Assembly (NCBI RefSeq): GCF_000342045.1
Contig: NZ_AONQ01000046.1
Span: forward strand, 1-34,957
Direction of reading: 5' to 3'
Length of the DNA stretch: 34,957 bases
From: Paramagnetospirillum caucaseum
GTDB lineage: Bacteria > Pseudomonadota > Alphaproteobacteria > Rhodospirillales > Magnetospirillaceae
The translations under genes and the position numbers were made by a program. This document shows, in pieces, positions 1 to 7,826 of this stretch (position 1 is its first letter; every line of letters begins with the position of its first letter). The notes below the pieces were generated by a model. That model searched no databases, had not been told where the DNA came from, and saw nothing but the letters and a program-made list of their open reading frames with translations.

Positions 1-315
1 GGCGGCGACGGATGGGCCGAGGCCGAAATAGTAATCGGGATCGCTCTGGCTGACATAGATAGCGGTGAGCTTGCGGCCCGAGGCGCGGATATCGTCGGCA
101 ATGGCCTTGCCGTCGGACAGGGTGAAGCTGCTGTCGACCAGGATGGCTTCCTTGGCCCCCATGATCAGGACAGGCGAGCGCAGGAAGCCACGCTCGTCGG
201 CGGGATAATGCTTCCACATGAGGTCGCCGCCCTTGCCGGCCAGGGCGGCGGGCGAGGCGGCAAGGGCGGCGGTGGCCAGTATGGCGGTCTTCAGGGCATC
301 TCTTCTGCTGAGCAT
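1..315 (-). CDS. MBL-fold hydrolase-like protein, secreted, N-terminal part
   Basis: Only the first 105 codons lie in the window; the gene continues past base 1. The protein starts with MLSRRDALKTAILATAALAA, a twin-arginine-type signal (SRRDALK followed by a hydrophobic stretch ending near AALA), so export to the periplasm is likely. The mature part has a beta-lactamase-fold layout: a strand with VLIMGAKEAILVDSS and then TAIYVSQSDPDYYFGLGP, where MBL hydrolases normally have the metal motif HxHxDH followed by YxG. Here the metal histidines read Q, D and Y, so zinc binding by this motif is doubtful. The start at 315 is fixed by the signal peptide. The role is unknown. It could also be a non-catalytic or divergent MBL relative. 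Confidence 0.6.
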   Translation of the reverse strand, partial: MLSRRDALKTAILATAALAASPAALAGKGGDLMWKHYPADERGFLRSPVLIMGAKEAILVDSSFTLSDGKAIADDIRASGRKLTAIYVSQSDPDYYFGLGPSVAA

Positions 316-337
316 GATGGAAGGCTCCGTTTCAGTG

Positions 338-988
338 TTAATCGGGGATGGCGAGGAGGCGCGGCAGGTCCGAGATCAGGGTCGAGGTGTCGATGCGAGT
401 GGCGTTGGCATCCTCCAGGATGAGCAGGGTGGGAACCCCCTGCGCCCCAACGCCGGCCATGAGGGCTCGGCCCCGACTGATGGCGCTTTGCGCCAGTTCG
501 GCAATGTGGCCGGGCTGGTGATCGAGCGCCGCCGCCGCCGCCTTGAAGCCTTGGGCGGCGAGGATGCTCCGCACGCCGTCCAGGGAGGTAGTGTCCCGCC
601 CGTCCTCATAGCGGGCCTTCTGCAGGGTCGACAGGGCCTCGAACTCCCGCTGGGGCTCGGTACGCCGCACGGCCATCAGCGCCAGGATGGCCGGGCCGGA
701 ATCGAAGGGACGGCCGATGGAACCCAGCACCTGGTCGTGATAGGCGGCGCTGAAAACCTGACCGGTCAGTCTGAAAATGCGCCGATCATTGTCCCAGGCG
801 TAATCGGCGAAGTCGCGGGTCATGGAGCGGGCGCCGCTGCCCGTGAACAGGCCGGTGGGGACCAGTTCCATCTCCACATCGGATCGGGCGCGCAGACGGG
901 CCAGATTGGGGGCTGCGCCATAGCACCAGCCACAGAGGGGGTCGAACAGGTAGGCGAGGTGGATGGGTTTGGCGGGTGAGGGCGACAT
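338..988 (-). CDS. DsbA-family thiol oxidoreductase
   Basis: A 216-residue thioredoxin-fold protein of the DsbA/FrnE-like family. An early beta strand leads into the active-site motif C19-G-W-C22 within LFDPLCGWCYGAAP. A helical insert follows, and near the C terminus GAQGVPTLLILED supplies the expected cis-proline before the last strands. No signal peptide is visible, so it probably acts in the cytoplasm, unlike classical periplasmic DsbA. I chose the start at 988 because GGAG sits about 7 bases upstream on the minus strand; in-frame upstream starts reach 1054 but would consume the promoter region shared with the divergent LysR gene. The LysR regulator next door is the natural candidate to control it. 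The substrate is unknown. Confidence 0.8.
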   Translation of the reverse strand: MSPSPAKPIHLAYLFDPLCGWCYGAAPNLARLRARSDVEMELVPTGLFTGSGARSMTRDFADYAWDNDRRIFRLTGQVFSAAYHDQVLGSIGRPFDSGPAILALMAVRRTEPQREFEALSTLQKARYEDGRDTTSLDGVRSILAAQGFKAAAAALDHQPGHIAELAQSAISRGRALMAGVGAQGVPTLLILEDANATRIDTSTLISDLPRLLAIPD

Positions 989-1041
989 GACAATCTCCGT
1001 TGCCATCACCATCCCACTCTGTCGCCTGCGGATAAATAGCG

Positions 1042-1047
1042 TATAAT
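1042..1047 (+). promoter_or_regulatory. Candidate -10 box of the LysR gene
   Basis: A perfect TATAAT lies 42 bases before the LysR start codon in the AT-rich divergent region 989-1088. The -35 region 17 bases upstream is poor (CTGTCG), as is common for activator-dependent promoters. The same region on the minus strand has TTAAGC, 17 bases, TAAATT, which could serve the DsbA-family gene, so a LysR protein bound here could control both directions. Confidence 0.4.
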
Positions 1048-1088
1048 TTAACAAACTGTATGTTTTTGCTTAACTGTTGGAGGGTCGG

Positions 1089-2033
1089 ATGCGGCGATCG
1101 GTCAACCTCAATCGCCTGGCCTATTTCGCCACGGTGGTCGAGGCCGGTTCCTTCACGCGGGCGGCGGAGCGGCTGGGCGTCACCAAGGCGGTGGTGAGCC
1201 AGCAGGTCTCTCGCTTGGAGGAGGAGATGGGGGTGGCGCTCCTGGTGCGCACCACCCGGCAGCTCTATCCCACCGAGGCCGGTTCCGTCTTCTACGAACG
1301 CTGCGCCGCCTTGCTGCACGAGGCAGAGGATGCGGTGCAGGCGGTGACTCAGGACATCGGCGAGCCGACGGGAACCTTGCGGTTGACGGCGCCCTTTGAT
1401 TACGGTGCCGCCGTGGTCGCGCCGGCCATTGCGATTTTCAGGCAGCGCCATCCCCAGGTGGAGGTGGAGGCGATGTTGAGCGACACGCGCCTCGATATCG
1501 TCGCCGCCCGCATCGACGTGAGCATCCGGGTCGGTTGGCTTGCCGATTCCAGTAATCTGGCCCGGCGGATCGGCACCTTCCGGCAATGTCTGGTGGGGAT
1601 TCCGGATTGGGTCTCAGCCCTGGCCTGCCCGGAGGATGTCGAGGCTCTGCCTTGGGTGGCCAATACCGCCCTGCCCGAACCGCGGCGCTGGAGCTTCCTG
1701 CATCAGGACGGGGGCGAGACCCGGCGGATCGAGGTCCGATCCGGCATCGCCATGGATACCACCATGGCGGTCCACGCCTGTGTCCGCGCCGGGGCGGGCC
1801 TGTCGGTGCTGCCCGATTTCCTGGTGGCCGACGATCTTGCCGCCGGGCGGTTGGTCCAGTTGTTGCCCGACTGGACCTTGCCGTCCGGCGGCATCCATGT
1901 GGTGTTTCCGCAGTCCCGGTTCCGTCCGGCCAAGGTGAGGGCTTTCGTGCGTATTCTGGAGGCGGCGGTTCAGCGCACGGCCACCACCCGTCCCTCCACC
2001 TTGGGCGCCACGCTGCCCTTGGCGGCCACGTAG
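1089..2033 (+). CDS. LysR-family transcriptional regulator
   Basis: A 314-residue regulator of normal LysR length. The N-terminal winged helix-turn-helix covers about residues 6-64 (NLNRLAYFATVVEAGSFTRA, then VTKAVVSQQVSRLEEEMG). The linker helix and a periplasmic-binding-protein-like effector domain fill the rest (TLRLTAPFDYG, then SGIAMDTTMAVHACVRAGAG and LSVLPDFLVADDL). The sequence resembles the group that regulates small oxidoreductase or hydrolase genes encoded divergently. The ATG at 1089 is preceded by GGAGG with 5 bases of spacing; an upstream in-frame TTG at 1077 overlaps that SD and is rejected. It is divergent from the DsbA-family gene, its likely target. Its last 21 codons overlap the 3' end of the convergent nucleotidase gene by 64 bases. 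Confidence 0.9.
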   Translation: MRRSVNLNRLAYFATVVEAGSFTRAAERLGVTKAVVSQQVSRLEEEMGVALLVRTTRQLYPTEAGSVFYERCAALLHEAEDAVQAVTQDIGEPTGTLRLTAPFDYGAAVVAPAIAIFRQRHPQVEVEAMLSDTRLDIVAARIDVSIRVGWLADSSNLARRIGTFRQCLVGIPDWVSALACPEDVEALPWVANTALPEPRRWSFLHQDGGETRRIEVRSGIAMDTTMAVHACVRAGAGLSVLPDFLVADDLAAGRLVQLLPDWTLPSGGIHVVFPQSRFRPAKVRAFVRILEAAVQRTATTRPSTLGATLPLAAT

Positions 2034-3457
2034 TCGACCACCACGTTGACCAGCAGCGGCGCGGCCTCGGCGTTGACCAGCACCTTGCCCTGCTTCAGGG
2101 CCTGATAGCCGTCGCCGCCGCCCGCCAGATAGTCGGTGGTGGCGAGGCGGTAGAGGTGCTTGGGGTCGAGCGGCCTGCCGCCGGCCAGCGCCTTGACGAT
2201 GCGGCTTCCCGCCGGCCGGGCGGGATCGTAGGTGAGGGAAAGGCCGGAGACCTGGGGGAAGCGGCCGGCCTTGGCCTCGACCGCCGACAGGGTGTATTCC
2301 AGCACGCTCCGTAATTGGGCGCCGCTGACTTCCAGCAGCATCACCGTGTTGCCGAACGGCATCTCCGACAGCAGGTCGCGGCGGGTGAGGTTGGTTCCCG
2401 CCGGGTACTGGCGGTTGCCGCGCAGGCCGCCGCCGTTGATCAGGGCCACGTCGGCGGCGAAATGGGCGCGCAGGGCGTCGGCCACCAGATTGCCCAACGC
2501 CGCCTCCTCGCCCCTGACCGTGGTGGTGCGGCTGTCCATGGCGGCGGCCAGGGTGGCGATGGGCTGGTCCAGCGCCTCGCCCAGCAGGGAATCGGTCTTG
2601 GCCACTGCCGCCGCCAGGGCGGGGGAGGGGGATTCGTTCGCCACCGGCAGGAAGCGCCAGCCCTCGGTCCTGACCGTGGTCGGGCCGGTCCGGCCCGGGT
2701 CGGGGCGGTCGACCAGCAGGTCCGCCACGCCGACCCAATGGGCGTCGTGGCCGGCCTTCAGCACCAGGGGGCCGTTCTCCAGGATGCTGACCGGGTCGTG
2801 GTCGTGGCCGCCCAGCATCAGGTCGATGCCCTTGACGGCGTTGGCCAGCTTGCGGTCGTCGTCCAAATCCAGATGGGTCAGCGCCACCACCAGCTCGGCG
2901 CCGGCGGCGCGCAATTGCCTGACGGTGGCCTCGGCTGTGGCGTGTTCGTCGGTGAAGCTGGCGCCTTCGGCGGTGGACATGCGGCTGGTCTGGCGGGTGA
3001 GCACGCCGAGGAAGCCGACCTTGACCCCGCCGACATCCACCAGCAGCGAGGGCTTCACCCCCTGGACGCCCTCGATGTTGGAGCCCACCCAGGGGAAGGC
3101 GGAGGCCTTGATCTGGGCGATGAAATTGGCGGTGCCGAAGTCGAATTCGTGGTTGCCGGGCACGGCGGCCAGCGGGGCGAGGGCGTTGAAGAATTCCACC
3201 ATGTGGGCGCCCTTGGTGAGATTGGACGCCAGCGAGGGGCTGAGCAGGTCGCCGCCGAAGGTGAACACCGGATTGGGATTGCGGCCCCTTTCCCGCTCCA
3301 GCACGGTCATCAGCTCGGCCAGCCCGCCCCTGCCCTCCACCGGCCGGTATTCGTAGATGTCGTTGACGTGCAGGAAGGTCAGGCGCACCTGCTCGGCCAT
3401 GGCCTGACCGGCCCCAAGCAGCATGGCCAGGACGGCAACGATCATCCGCGTCTTCAT
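1970..3457 (-). CDS. Periplasmic 5'-nucleotidase / 2',3'-cyclic phosphodiesterase family protein
   Basis: A 495-residue protein with a Sec signal peptide ending around GAGQAMA-EQ. The N-terminal metallophosphatase domain shows the family's dinuclear metal motifs in order: LTFLHVNDIYE, FTFGGDLLSPS, AVPGNHEFDFG, VVALTHL and MLGGHDHDP. The C-terminal 5'-nucleotidase domain starts around DSRTTTVRGEE and carries the substrate-binding segment INGGGLRGNRQYPAGTNL. In this family the enzyme hydrolyses nucleotides or related phosphomonoesters in the periplasm. The variant HVNDIYE in place of HTNDxH is typical of a distinct bacterial subgroup, so the exact substrate is open. The start at 3457 has GAGG about 5 bases upstream. 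It is the last gene of the minus-strand operon, 17 bases after the AhpD-like gene. Confidence 0.88.
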   Translation of the reverse strand: MKTRMIVAVLAMLLGAGQAMAEQVRLTFLHVNDIYEYRPVEGRGGLAELMTVLERERGRNPNPVFTFGGDLLSPSLASNLTKGAHMVEFFNALAPLAAVPGNHEFDFGTANFIAQIKASAFPWVGSNIEGVQGVKPSLLVDVGGVKVGFLGVLTRQTSRMSTAEGASFTDEHATAEATVRQLRAAGAELVVALTHLDLDDDRKLANAVKGIDLMLGGHDHDPVSILENGPLVLKAGHDAHWVGVADLLVDRPDPGRTGPTTVRTEGWRFLPVANESPSPALAAAVAKTDSLLGEALDQPIATLAAAMDSRTTTVRGEEAALGNLVADALRAHFAADVALINGGGLRGNRQYPAGTNLTRRDLLSEMPFGNTVMLLEVSGAQLRSVLEYTLSAVEAKAGRFPQVSGLSLTYDPARPAGSRIVKALAGGRPLDPKHLYRLATTDYLAGGGDGYQALKQGKVLVNAEAAPLLVNVVVDYVAAKGSVAPKVEGRVVAVR

Positions 3458-3474
3458 GATACCCTCGAGGAAAC

Positions 3475-4050
3475 TCAGCGGTTCATCCCGTGGTATTCGG
3501 GATTGGGCATCATGTCCAGCCCGTGGGCCATGCGGTTGGTGTAATTGAAGAAGGCGGCGGTGTCGGTGACGTCGAAGATGTCGGCATCGGAAAAGCCCGC
3601 CGCGCGCAGCGCCGCGCGGTCGGCCTCGGCGATGTCGTGGGGCGTCTTGGTCAGCTTCCAGGCGTAATCGAGCATGGCCCGCTGGCGGGCGGAAAGCTCC
3701 GCCACCTGGTAGTTCATCACCAGCATCTCGCCCAGCTGCGGGTCGCCGGACAGCTGCCGCAGGGCCTGCCCATGGGCCACCAGACAGTAGTAGCAGCGGT
3801 TGGCCGACGAGACGACCACGGCGATCATCTCGCGCTCCAGCTTGGTGAGGCCAGAATCCTCGGACAGCATCAGCTGGTTGTAGAAGCGCGAGAAGGTGCG
3901 GAACTTGTCGGGCCGCGCCGTATAGGCCAGCAGCACGTTGGGCCGCATGCCCAGCTTCTCGTCGCACTTGGCGAAATAGGCGGCGATATCCTCGGGGTAG
4001 TCCTTGGATTCGGGCAGGTCGATGCGGACGACGTGGTCGGGCTGGGGCAT
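3475..4050 (-). CDS. AhpD-like / peroxidase-related carboxymuconolactone decarboxylase family protein
   Basis: A 191-residue all-helical protein of the AhpD-like superfamily. The diagnostic motif is C86-YY-C89 followed by H93, inside SSANRCYYCLVAHGQALRQL, with the upstream acidic residues (LEREM) that complete the AhpD proton-relay pattern. Family members reduce disulfides or hydroperoxides. The longer N terminus and the C-terminal region ending FFNYTNRMAHGLDMMPN match the peroxidase-related branch. The start at 4050 is preceded by AGGAG at about 7 bases. It sits between the thioesterase gene (15 bases) and the nucleotidase gene (17 bases) and is surely cotranscribed. A redox-protective role beside acyl-CoA oxidation is an inference. 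Confidence 0.88.
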   Translation of the reverse strand: MPQPDHVVRIDLPESKDYPEDIAAYFAKCDEKLGMRPNVLLAYTARPDKFRTFSRFYNQLMLSEDSGLTKLEREMIAVVVSSANRCYYCLVAHGQALRQLSGDPQLGEMLVMNYQVAELSARQRAMLDYAWKLTKTPHDIAEADRAALRAAGFSDADIFDVTDTAAFFNYTNRMAHGLDMMPNPEYHGMNR

Positions 4051-4065
4051 CGCGGGACTCCTGTG

Positions 4066-4518
4066 TCAGGCCGGGTCGGCGGCATCCGCCAGGCAGATCA
4101 TGGTGGCCAGCATGGTGGCCACCAGGGTTTCCCGGTCCCCCTCGACGCCGTAGACGTCGGAGCGCACCACGATCAGGGTGCGGCCGGGTTTCAGCACCTC
4201 GGCGCGGGCCACCAGCCTGTCGCCCTTGGCCGGGCTCAGCAGGTTGACCTTGAACTCGGTGGTCAGCACCGCCGAGCCGGCCGGCATCAGGGAAAAGGCG
4301 GCGTAGCCGGCGGCGGTGTCGGCCAGGGTGGTGGTGGCCCCGGCATGGACGAAGCCGTGCTGCTGGGCGAGGTCGGGGCGGGTGGGCATGTCCAGGGTGC
4401 AGCGCCCCGGCTCCAACGCCGCCATGCGCGCCCCGATGGTGGCCAGGAACGCCTGCCGGGCGAAACTGGCCTCCACCTTGGCGCGGTAGTCGGGGTCCTT
4501 GGGGGTGAAGCCCGCCAT
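4066..4518 (-). CDS. PaaI-family hotdog thioesterase
   Basis: A 150-residue single hotdog-fold protein. The PaaI-type signature is visible around residues 48-75: LAQQHGFVHAGATTTLADTA, with the GxxHGG-like turn written as GFVHAGA and the central helix carrying the catalytic acidic residue (TLADTAAGYAA). The C-terminal strands LTTEFKVNLLSPAKGD and LIVVRSDVYGVE fit the family. Such enzymes release CoA from short-chain or aromatic acyl-CoA and act as a safety valve when CoA is trapped. The gene starts at 4518, sharing one base with the stop of the preceding universal stress gene (TGATG), so translation is probably coupled. Its place behind a thiolase and an acyl-CoA dehydrogenase supports a CoA-ester housekeeping role. 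Confidence 0.87.
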   Translation of the reverse strand: MAGFTPKDPDYRAKVEASFARQAFLATIGARMAALEPGRCTLDMPTRPDLAQQHGFVHAGATTTLADTAAGYAAFSLMPAGSAVLTTEFKVNLLSPAKGDRLVARAEVLKPGRTLIVVRSDVYGVEGDRETLVATMLATMICLADAADPA

Positions 4519-5333
4519 CAGTTGCTCATCAGCACCGGGACGGTCATGTGGGCCAGCACGTAGCGGGTGCCGGTGCCGCGCTTCAGGGACAGGCCGTAAT
4601 GGCCGTGCGCCCCCATGACCACCAGGTCGGCGCCCAGGTCGCACAGGCGCGACAGCAGCATGTCCATCTTGCCGATATGCTCGCCGGCCAGGCGTTCGGC
4701 GTTGGCGGTGATGCCGCAGGCGGCCAGGTGGTCGATGATGTCCACCTGGGGAACCTCGCCCATGCCGGAGGAGGCTTCGTCCGAGGGGCCGCGGAGCGAC
4801 AGCACGGTCACCGACTTGGCGGCGGCCATCAGCGGCTTGGCGTCGTTCAGGGCACGCACCGCTTCCTTGCCGGCGTTCCAGGCCAGGGCGATGCGCTCGC
4901 CCACGCTGGGGAAGCTGCCGGTATGGGGAACCACCAGCACCGGGCGGCCGCAATGGAGGATGACGTGCTCGACCATTTCCTCGGGCACCAGCTTGCTCTT
5001 GGGCTCGGACTGGCCCATCACCACCAGGTCGGCGTAGCGGGCGCAGAACATGGTCTCGCTGACCACGTGGCCGGGTTCGCCATGGGCCAGCTGCCACCAG
5101 CGCGACGTGATGCCGGCGGCGGCGCAGGCGGCGGTGAACTTGCCCTTGGCGGCGTCACGGGCCTGGGTCAACTGGTCGCTGGCCTTGTGGGCGACGGCGC
5201 TGGGGCGGTGGCTCTCGGTCCTGGCGAACAGGCCGGTCAGCCGGGCGCCGAAGCTCTTGGCCAGCCCGATGGCGATGTCCAGACGGGCGGCGCAGCGTTC
5301 GCTGTCGTCGATGTGGACGAGGATGTCTTTCAT
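4518..5333 (-). CDS. Universal stress protein, tandem UspA domains
   Basis: A 271-residue protein made of two UspA domains, about residues 1-140 and 145-271. The first begins MKDILVHIDDSERCAARLDI and ends with the strand GRPVLVVPHTG. The second ends with LGADLVVMGAHGHYGLSLKR and a GTG-containing loop before VPVLMSN, close to the G-2x-G-9x-G(S/T) nucleotide loop of ATP-binding Usp proteins, while the first domain lacks it. This split between a binding and a degenerate domain is common in tandem Usps. It is cytoplasmic; the family is induced by stress or low energy. It lies 18 bases behind the acyl-CoA dehydrogenase and overlaps the thioesterase start by one base. Confidence 0.9.
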   Translation of the reverse strand: MKDILVHIDDSERCAARLDIAIGLAKSFGARLTGLFARTESHRPSAVAHKASDQLTQARDAAKGKFTAACAAAGITSRWWQLAHGEPGHVVSETMFCARYADLVVMGQSEPKSKLVPEEMVEHVILHCGRPVLVVPHTGSFPSVGERIALAWNAGKEAVRALNDAKPLMAAAKSVTVLSLRGPSDEASSGMGEVPQVDIIDHLAACGITANAERLAGEHIGKMDMLLSRLCDLGADLVVMGAHGHYGLSLKRGTGTRYVLAHMTVPVLMSN

Positions 5334-5351
5334 GGTCGAAGTTCCCCTACC

Positions 5352-6488
5352 TTAAGCGGTCGCCAGCGAGCGCGAGATGACCAGGCGCTGGATGTCGCTG
5401 GTTCCCTCGTAAATCTGACAGACCCGGACGTCGCGGTAAATGCGTTCCACCGGGAAATCGGCGAGATAGCCGTAGCCGCCGTGAATCTGGATGGCGTCGG
5501 AGCACACCCGTTCCGCCATCTCGGAGGCGAACAGCTTGGCCATGGACGCCTCCTTGAGACAAGGCTTGCCGGCATCGCGCAGGGCGGCGGCGTGCAGCAC
5601 CATCTGCTCGGCCACCTCGACGCGGGTGGCCATGTCGGCGAGGCGGAAGGCCACCGCCTGATGCTCGAAGATGGGCTTGCCGAACTGCCGGCGCTCGTGG
5701 GCGTAGGCCAAGGCGTGATCGAAGGCGGCGCGCGCCATGCCGACGCTTTGCGCCGCGATGCCCAGCCGCCCGCCTTCCAGGTTGGCCAGCGCGATCTTCA
5801 GGCCCTCGCCCTCCGCGCCCAGGCGCCAGGCGGCGGGGACCGTCATGTCCTCGAAGGCCAGCTGGCAGGTGTCGGACAGGTGCTGGCCCAGCTTGTCCTC
5901 GACGCGCACCACATTGAAGCCGGGCGTGCCGGTGGGCACCACGAAGGCCGAGATGCCGCGTTTGCCCGCCTGCGGGTCGGTCACCGCGAAGACGATGGCC
6001 ACCTGGCCGTTCCTGGCCGTGCTGATGAACTGCTTGGCGCCGTTGATGACGTAGTGGTCGCCGTCCCGGCGCGCCCTCGTCCGGATGGCGGCGGCGTCCG
6101 AGCCGGCTTCCGGCTCGGTCAGGCAGAAGCAGCCCAGCTTCTCGCCCCGCGCCATGGGACGCAGGAACTCCTCCTTCTGGGCGTCGCTGCCATAGGAGAG
6201 GATGGGCATGCAGCCCACCGAGTTGTGGACGCTCATGATGGTCGACAGCGGGCCGCAGCCGGCGGCGATCTCCATCACCGCCATGGCGTAGGAGACGTAA
6301 TCGGTCCCCGCCCCGTCCCATTCCGGCGGCACCACCATGCCGAGGAAGCCCAGCGCCCCCATCTCGGCGACGGCGTCGGTGGGGAACAGGTGCTCGCGGT
6401 CCCAGCGGGCGGCGTTGGGGGCGAGTTTTTCCTGGGCGAAGGACCGCGCCGTGTCGCGGATCAACTGCTGTTCCTCGGTGGCGATCAT
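5352..6488 (-). CDS. Acyl-CoA dehydrogenase (short/medium chain type)
   Basis: A 378-residue FAD enzyme of standard length. The N-terminal helical domain runs to about residue 120. The beta domain holds [15 protein letters not shown], the FAD and substrate loop, and the C-terminal helical domain carries [20 protein letters not shown] and [20 protein letters not shown]. The catalytic base is E361 in [11 protein letters not shown], the short-chain acyl-CoA dehydrogenase arrangement. It would introduce the 2,3 double bond into a short acyl-CoA and hand electrons to ETF. It follows a thiolase gene (103 bases upstream in transcription) and precedes the universal stress gene by 18 bases. Butyryl-CoA-like or branched short-chain substrates are the best guess. 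Confidence 0.93.
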   Translation of the reverse strand: MIATEEQQLIRDTARSFAQEKLAPNAARWDREHLFPTDAVAEMGALGFLGMVVPPEWDGAGTDYVSYAMAVMEIAAGCGPLSTIMSVHNSVGCMPILSYGSDAQKEEFLRPMARGEKLGCFCLTEPEAGSDAAAIRTRARRDGDHYVINGAKQFISTARNGQVAIVFAVTDPQAGKRGISAFVVPTGTPGFNVVRVEDKLGQHLSDTCQLAFEDMTVPAAWRLGAEGEGLKIALANLEGGRLGIAAQSVGMARAAFDHALAYAHERRQFGKPIFEHQAVAFRLADMATRVEVAEQMVLHAAALRDAGKPCLKEASMAKLFASEMAERVCSDAIQIHGGYGYLADFPVERIYRDVRVCQIYEGTSDIQRLVISRSLATA

Positions 6489-6513
6489 GATTTTTGCCCC
6501 TCAATCGCCGGGC

Positions 6514-6554
6514 GGCGACCTCCGGTCGCCTTGGCTTTCGCGGCATAAGCCGCG
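6514..6554. repeat. Two adjacent stem-loops between thiolase and acyl-CoA dehydrogenase genes
   Basis: The 103-base spacer holds two perfect short inverted repeats in tandem: GGCGACC-TCC-GGTCGCC (6514-6530) and CGCGGC-ATAA-GCCGCG (6539-6554). No T-run follows on the minus strand, so they look like intra-operon mRNA structures or a REP-like element and not a terminator. Confidence 0.5.
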
Positions 6555-6591
6555 CCGGCCCTTGGCCGCAACTCCTCGCTGCGCTCGTCGA

Positions 6592-7779
6592 TCATGTCAG
6601 CTCCACCATCATGGCGGTGGCCTCGCCGCCGCCGATGCACAAGGACGCCACGCCGCGCTTCAACCCATAGGTCTTCAGCGCCGCCATCAGGGTGGCCAGG
6701 ATGCGGGCGCCCGAGGCGCCGATGGGATGGCCCAGCGCGCAGGCGCCGCCATGGACGTTGACCCGCTCGTGGTCGAGCTTCAGGTCATGCATGGCGGCCA
6801 TGGTGACCACGGCGAAGGCCTCGTTGATCTCCCACAGGTCGATGTCGCCGGCCTTGCAGCCCACCTTGTCCAGCAGCGCCTTGATGGCGCCCACCGGCGC
6901 GGTGGTGAACCACGCCGGGGCCTGGGCGAAGGTGGAATGGCCGAGGATGGTGGCGATGGGCTGGAGCCCGCGCTTCTGCGCCTCGGACCGGCGCATCATC
7001 ACCAGGGCGGCGGCGCCGTCGGAGATGGAGGAGGAATTGGCCGCCGTCACCGTGCCGCCGTCCCGGAAGGCCGGCTTGAGGGTGGGGATCTTGTCGGGCA
7101 TGGCCTTGCCCGGCTGTTCGTCGATGGCGACCTGGACGTCGCCCTTGCGGCCCTTGAGGGTGACGGGCGCGATCTCGCCGGCGAAGGAGCCCTCGGCGAT
7201 GGCCTTCTTGGCGCGGGCGAGCGAGGCCAGGGCGAAGGCATCCTGCGCCTCGCGGGTGAATTTGTAGTGGTCGGCGCATTGCTCGGCGAAGGTGCCCATC
7301 AGCCGGCCCTTGTCGTAGGCGTCCTCCAGCCCGTCCAGGAACATGTGGTCCAGCACCTTGCCGTGGCCCAGGCGATAGCCGGCGCGGGCCTTGTCCAGCA
7401 GATAGGGGGCGTTGGACATGCTCTCCATGCCGCCCGCCACCATCACCCGGGCGCTGCCCGCCACCAGCAGGTCGTGGGCGAACATGGCCGCCTTCATGCC
7501 CGAGCCGCACATCTTGTTGACGGTGGTGGCCCCCGCCCCGTCGGGAATGCCGGCGCCGCGCGACGCCTGCCGCGCCGGGGCCTGGCCCTGGCCGGCCGGC
7601 AGCACGCAGCCCATGATCACCTCCTCCACCTGATCGGCGGCGAGTCCCGAGCGCTCCAGCGCCGCCTTGATGGCGACGGAGCCCAGGGCCGGCGCGGCCA
7701 GGGAGGCGAAGTCGCCCTGCATGCCGCCCATGGGGGTGCGGGCGGCGCCGACGATGACGATGGGGTCGGGTGCGGTCAT
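6592..7779 (-). CDS. Acetyl-CoA acetyltransferase (thiolase)
   Basis: A 395-residue thiolase with all catalytic residues: nucleophile C91 in VNKMCGSGMKA, H351 in GGACALGHPIGASG, and C381 in CIGGGEATAM. GGMESMSNAP and NEAFAVVTMA are typical of the degradative/acetoacetyl-CoA thiolase family. It condenses or cleaves acetyl-CoA and acyl-CoA units in the cytoplasm. The chosen ATG at 7779 has AAAGGA about 7 bases upstream; a longer in-frame frame extends to 7839 but overlaps the region from which the divergent MntA gene is expressed. It is the first gene of the minus-strand operon continuing through acyl-CoA dehydrogenase to the nucleotidase. Whether it serves PHB synthesis, fatty acid or isoleucine breakdown cannot be told from sequence. 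Confidence 0.93.
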   Translation of the reverse strand: MTAPDPIVIVGAARTPMGGMQGDFASLAAPALGSVAIKAALERSGLAADQVEEVIMGCVLPAGQGQAPARQASRGAGIPDGAGATTVNKMCGSGMKAAMFAHDLLVAGSARVMVAGGMESMSNAPYLLDKARAGYRLGHGKVLDHMFLDGLEDAYDKGRLMGTFAEQCADHYKFTREAQDAFALASLARAKKAIAEGSFAGEIAPVTLKGRKGDVQVAIDEQPGKAMPDKIPTLKPAFRDGGTVTAANSSSISDGAAALVMMRRSEAQKRGLQPIATILGHSTFAQAPAWFTTAPVGAIKALLDKVGCKAGDIDLWEINEAFAVVTMAAMHDLKLDHERVNVHGGACALGHPIGASGARILATLMAALKTYGLKRGVASLCIGGGEATAMMVELT

Positions 7780-7826
7780 GGGGCTGTCCTTTGCGGAAGA
7801 CGGGGGTTTTTGGTAGGATACGCCGT

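Noticed and set aside
1077-1088. TTG start for the LysR gene
   Set aside because: It overlaps the GGAGG ribosome-binding site of the ATG at 1089.
2315-3544. A 409-codon plus-strand frame antisense to the 5'-nucleotidase
   Set aside because: Low-complexity Gln/Gly/His composition, no family motif, fully covered by a gene with signal peptide and catalytic motifs.
4548-6548. A 666-codon plus-strand open frame antisense to the thioesterase, Usp and acyl-CoA dehydrogenase genes
   Set aside because: It is rich in Gly, His, Gln and Ala, has no recognisable domain and mirrors three clear genes on the other strand; a GC-rich codon-position artefact.
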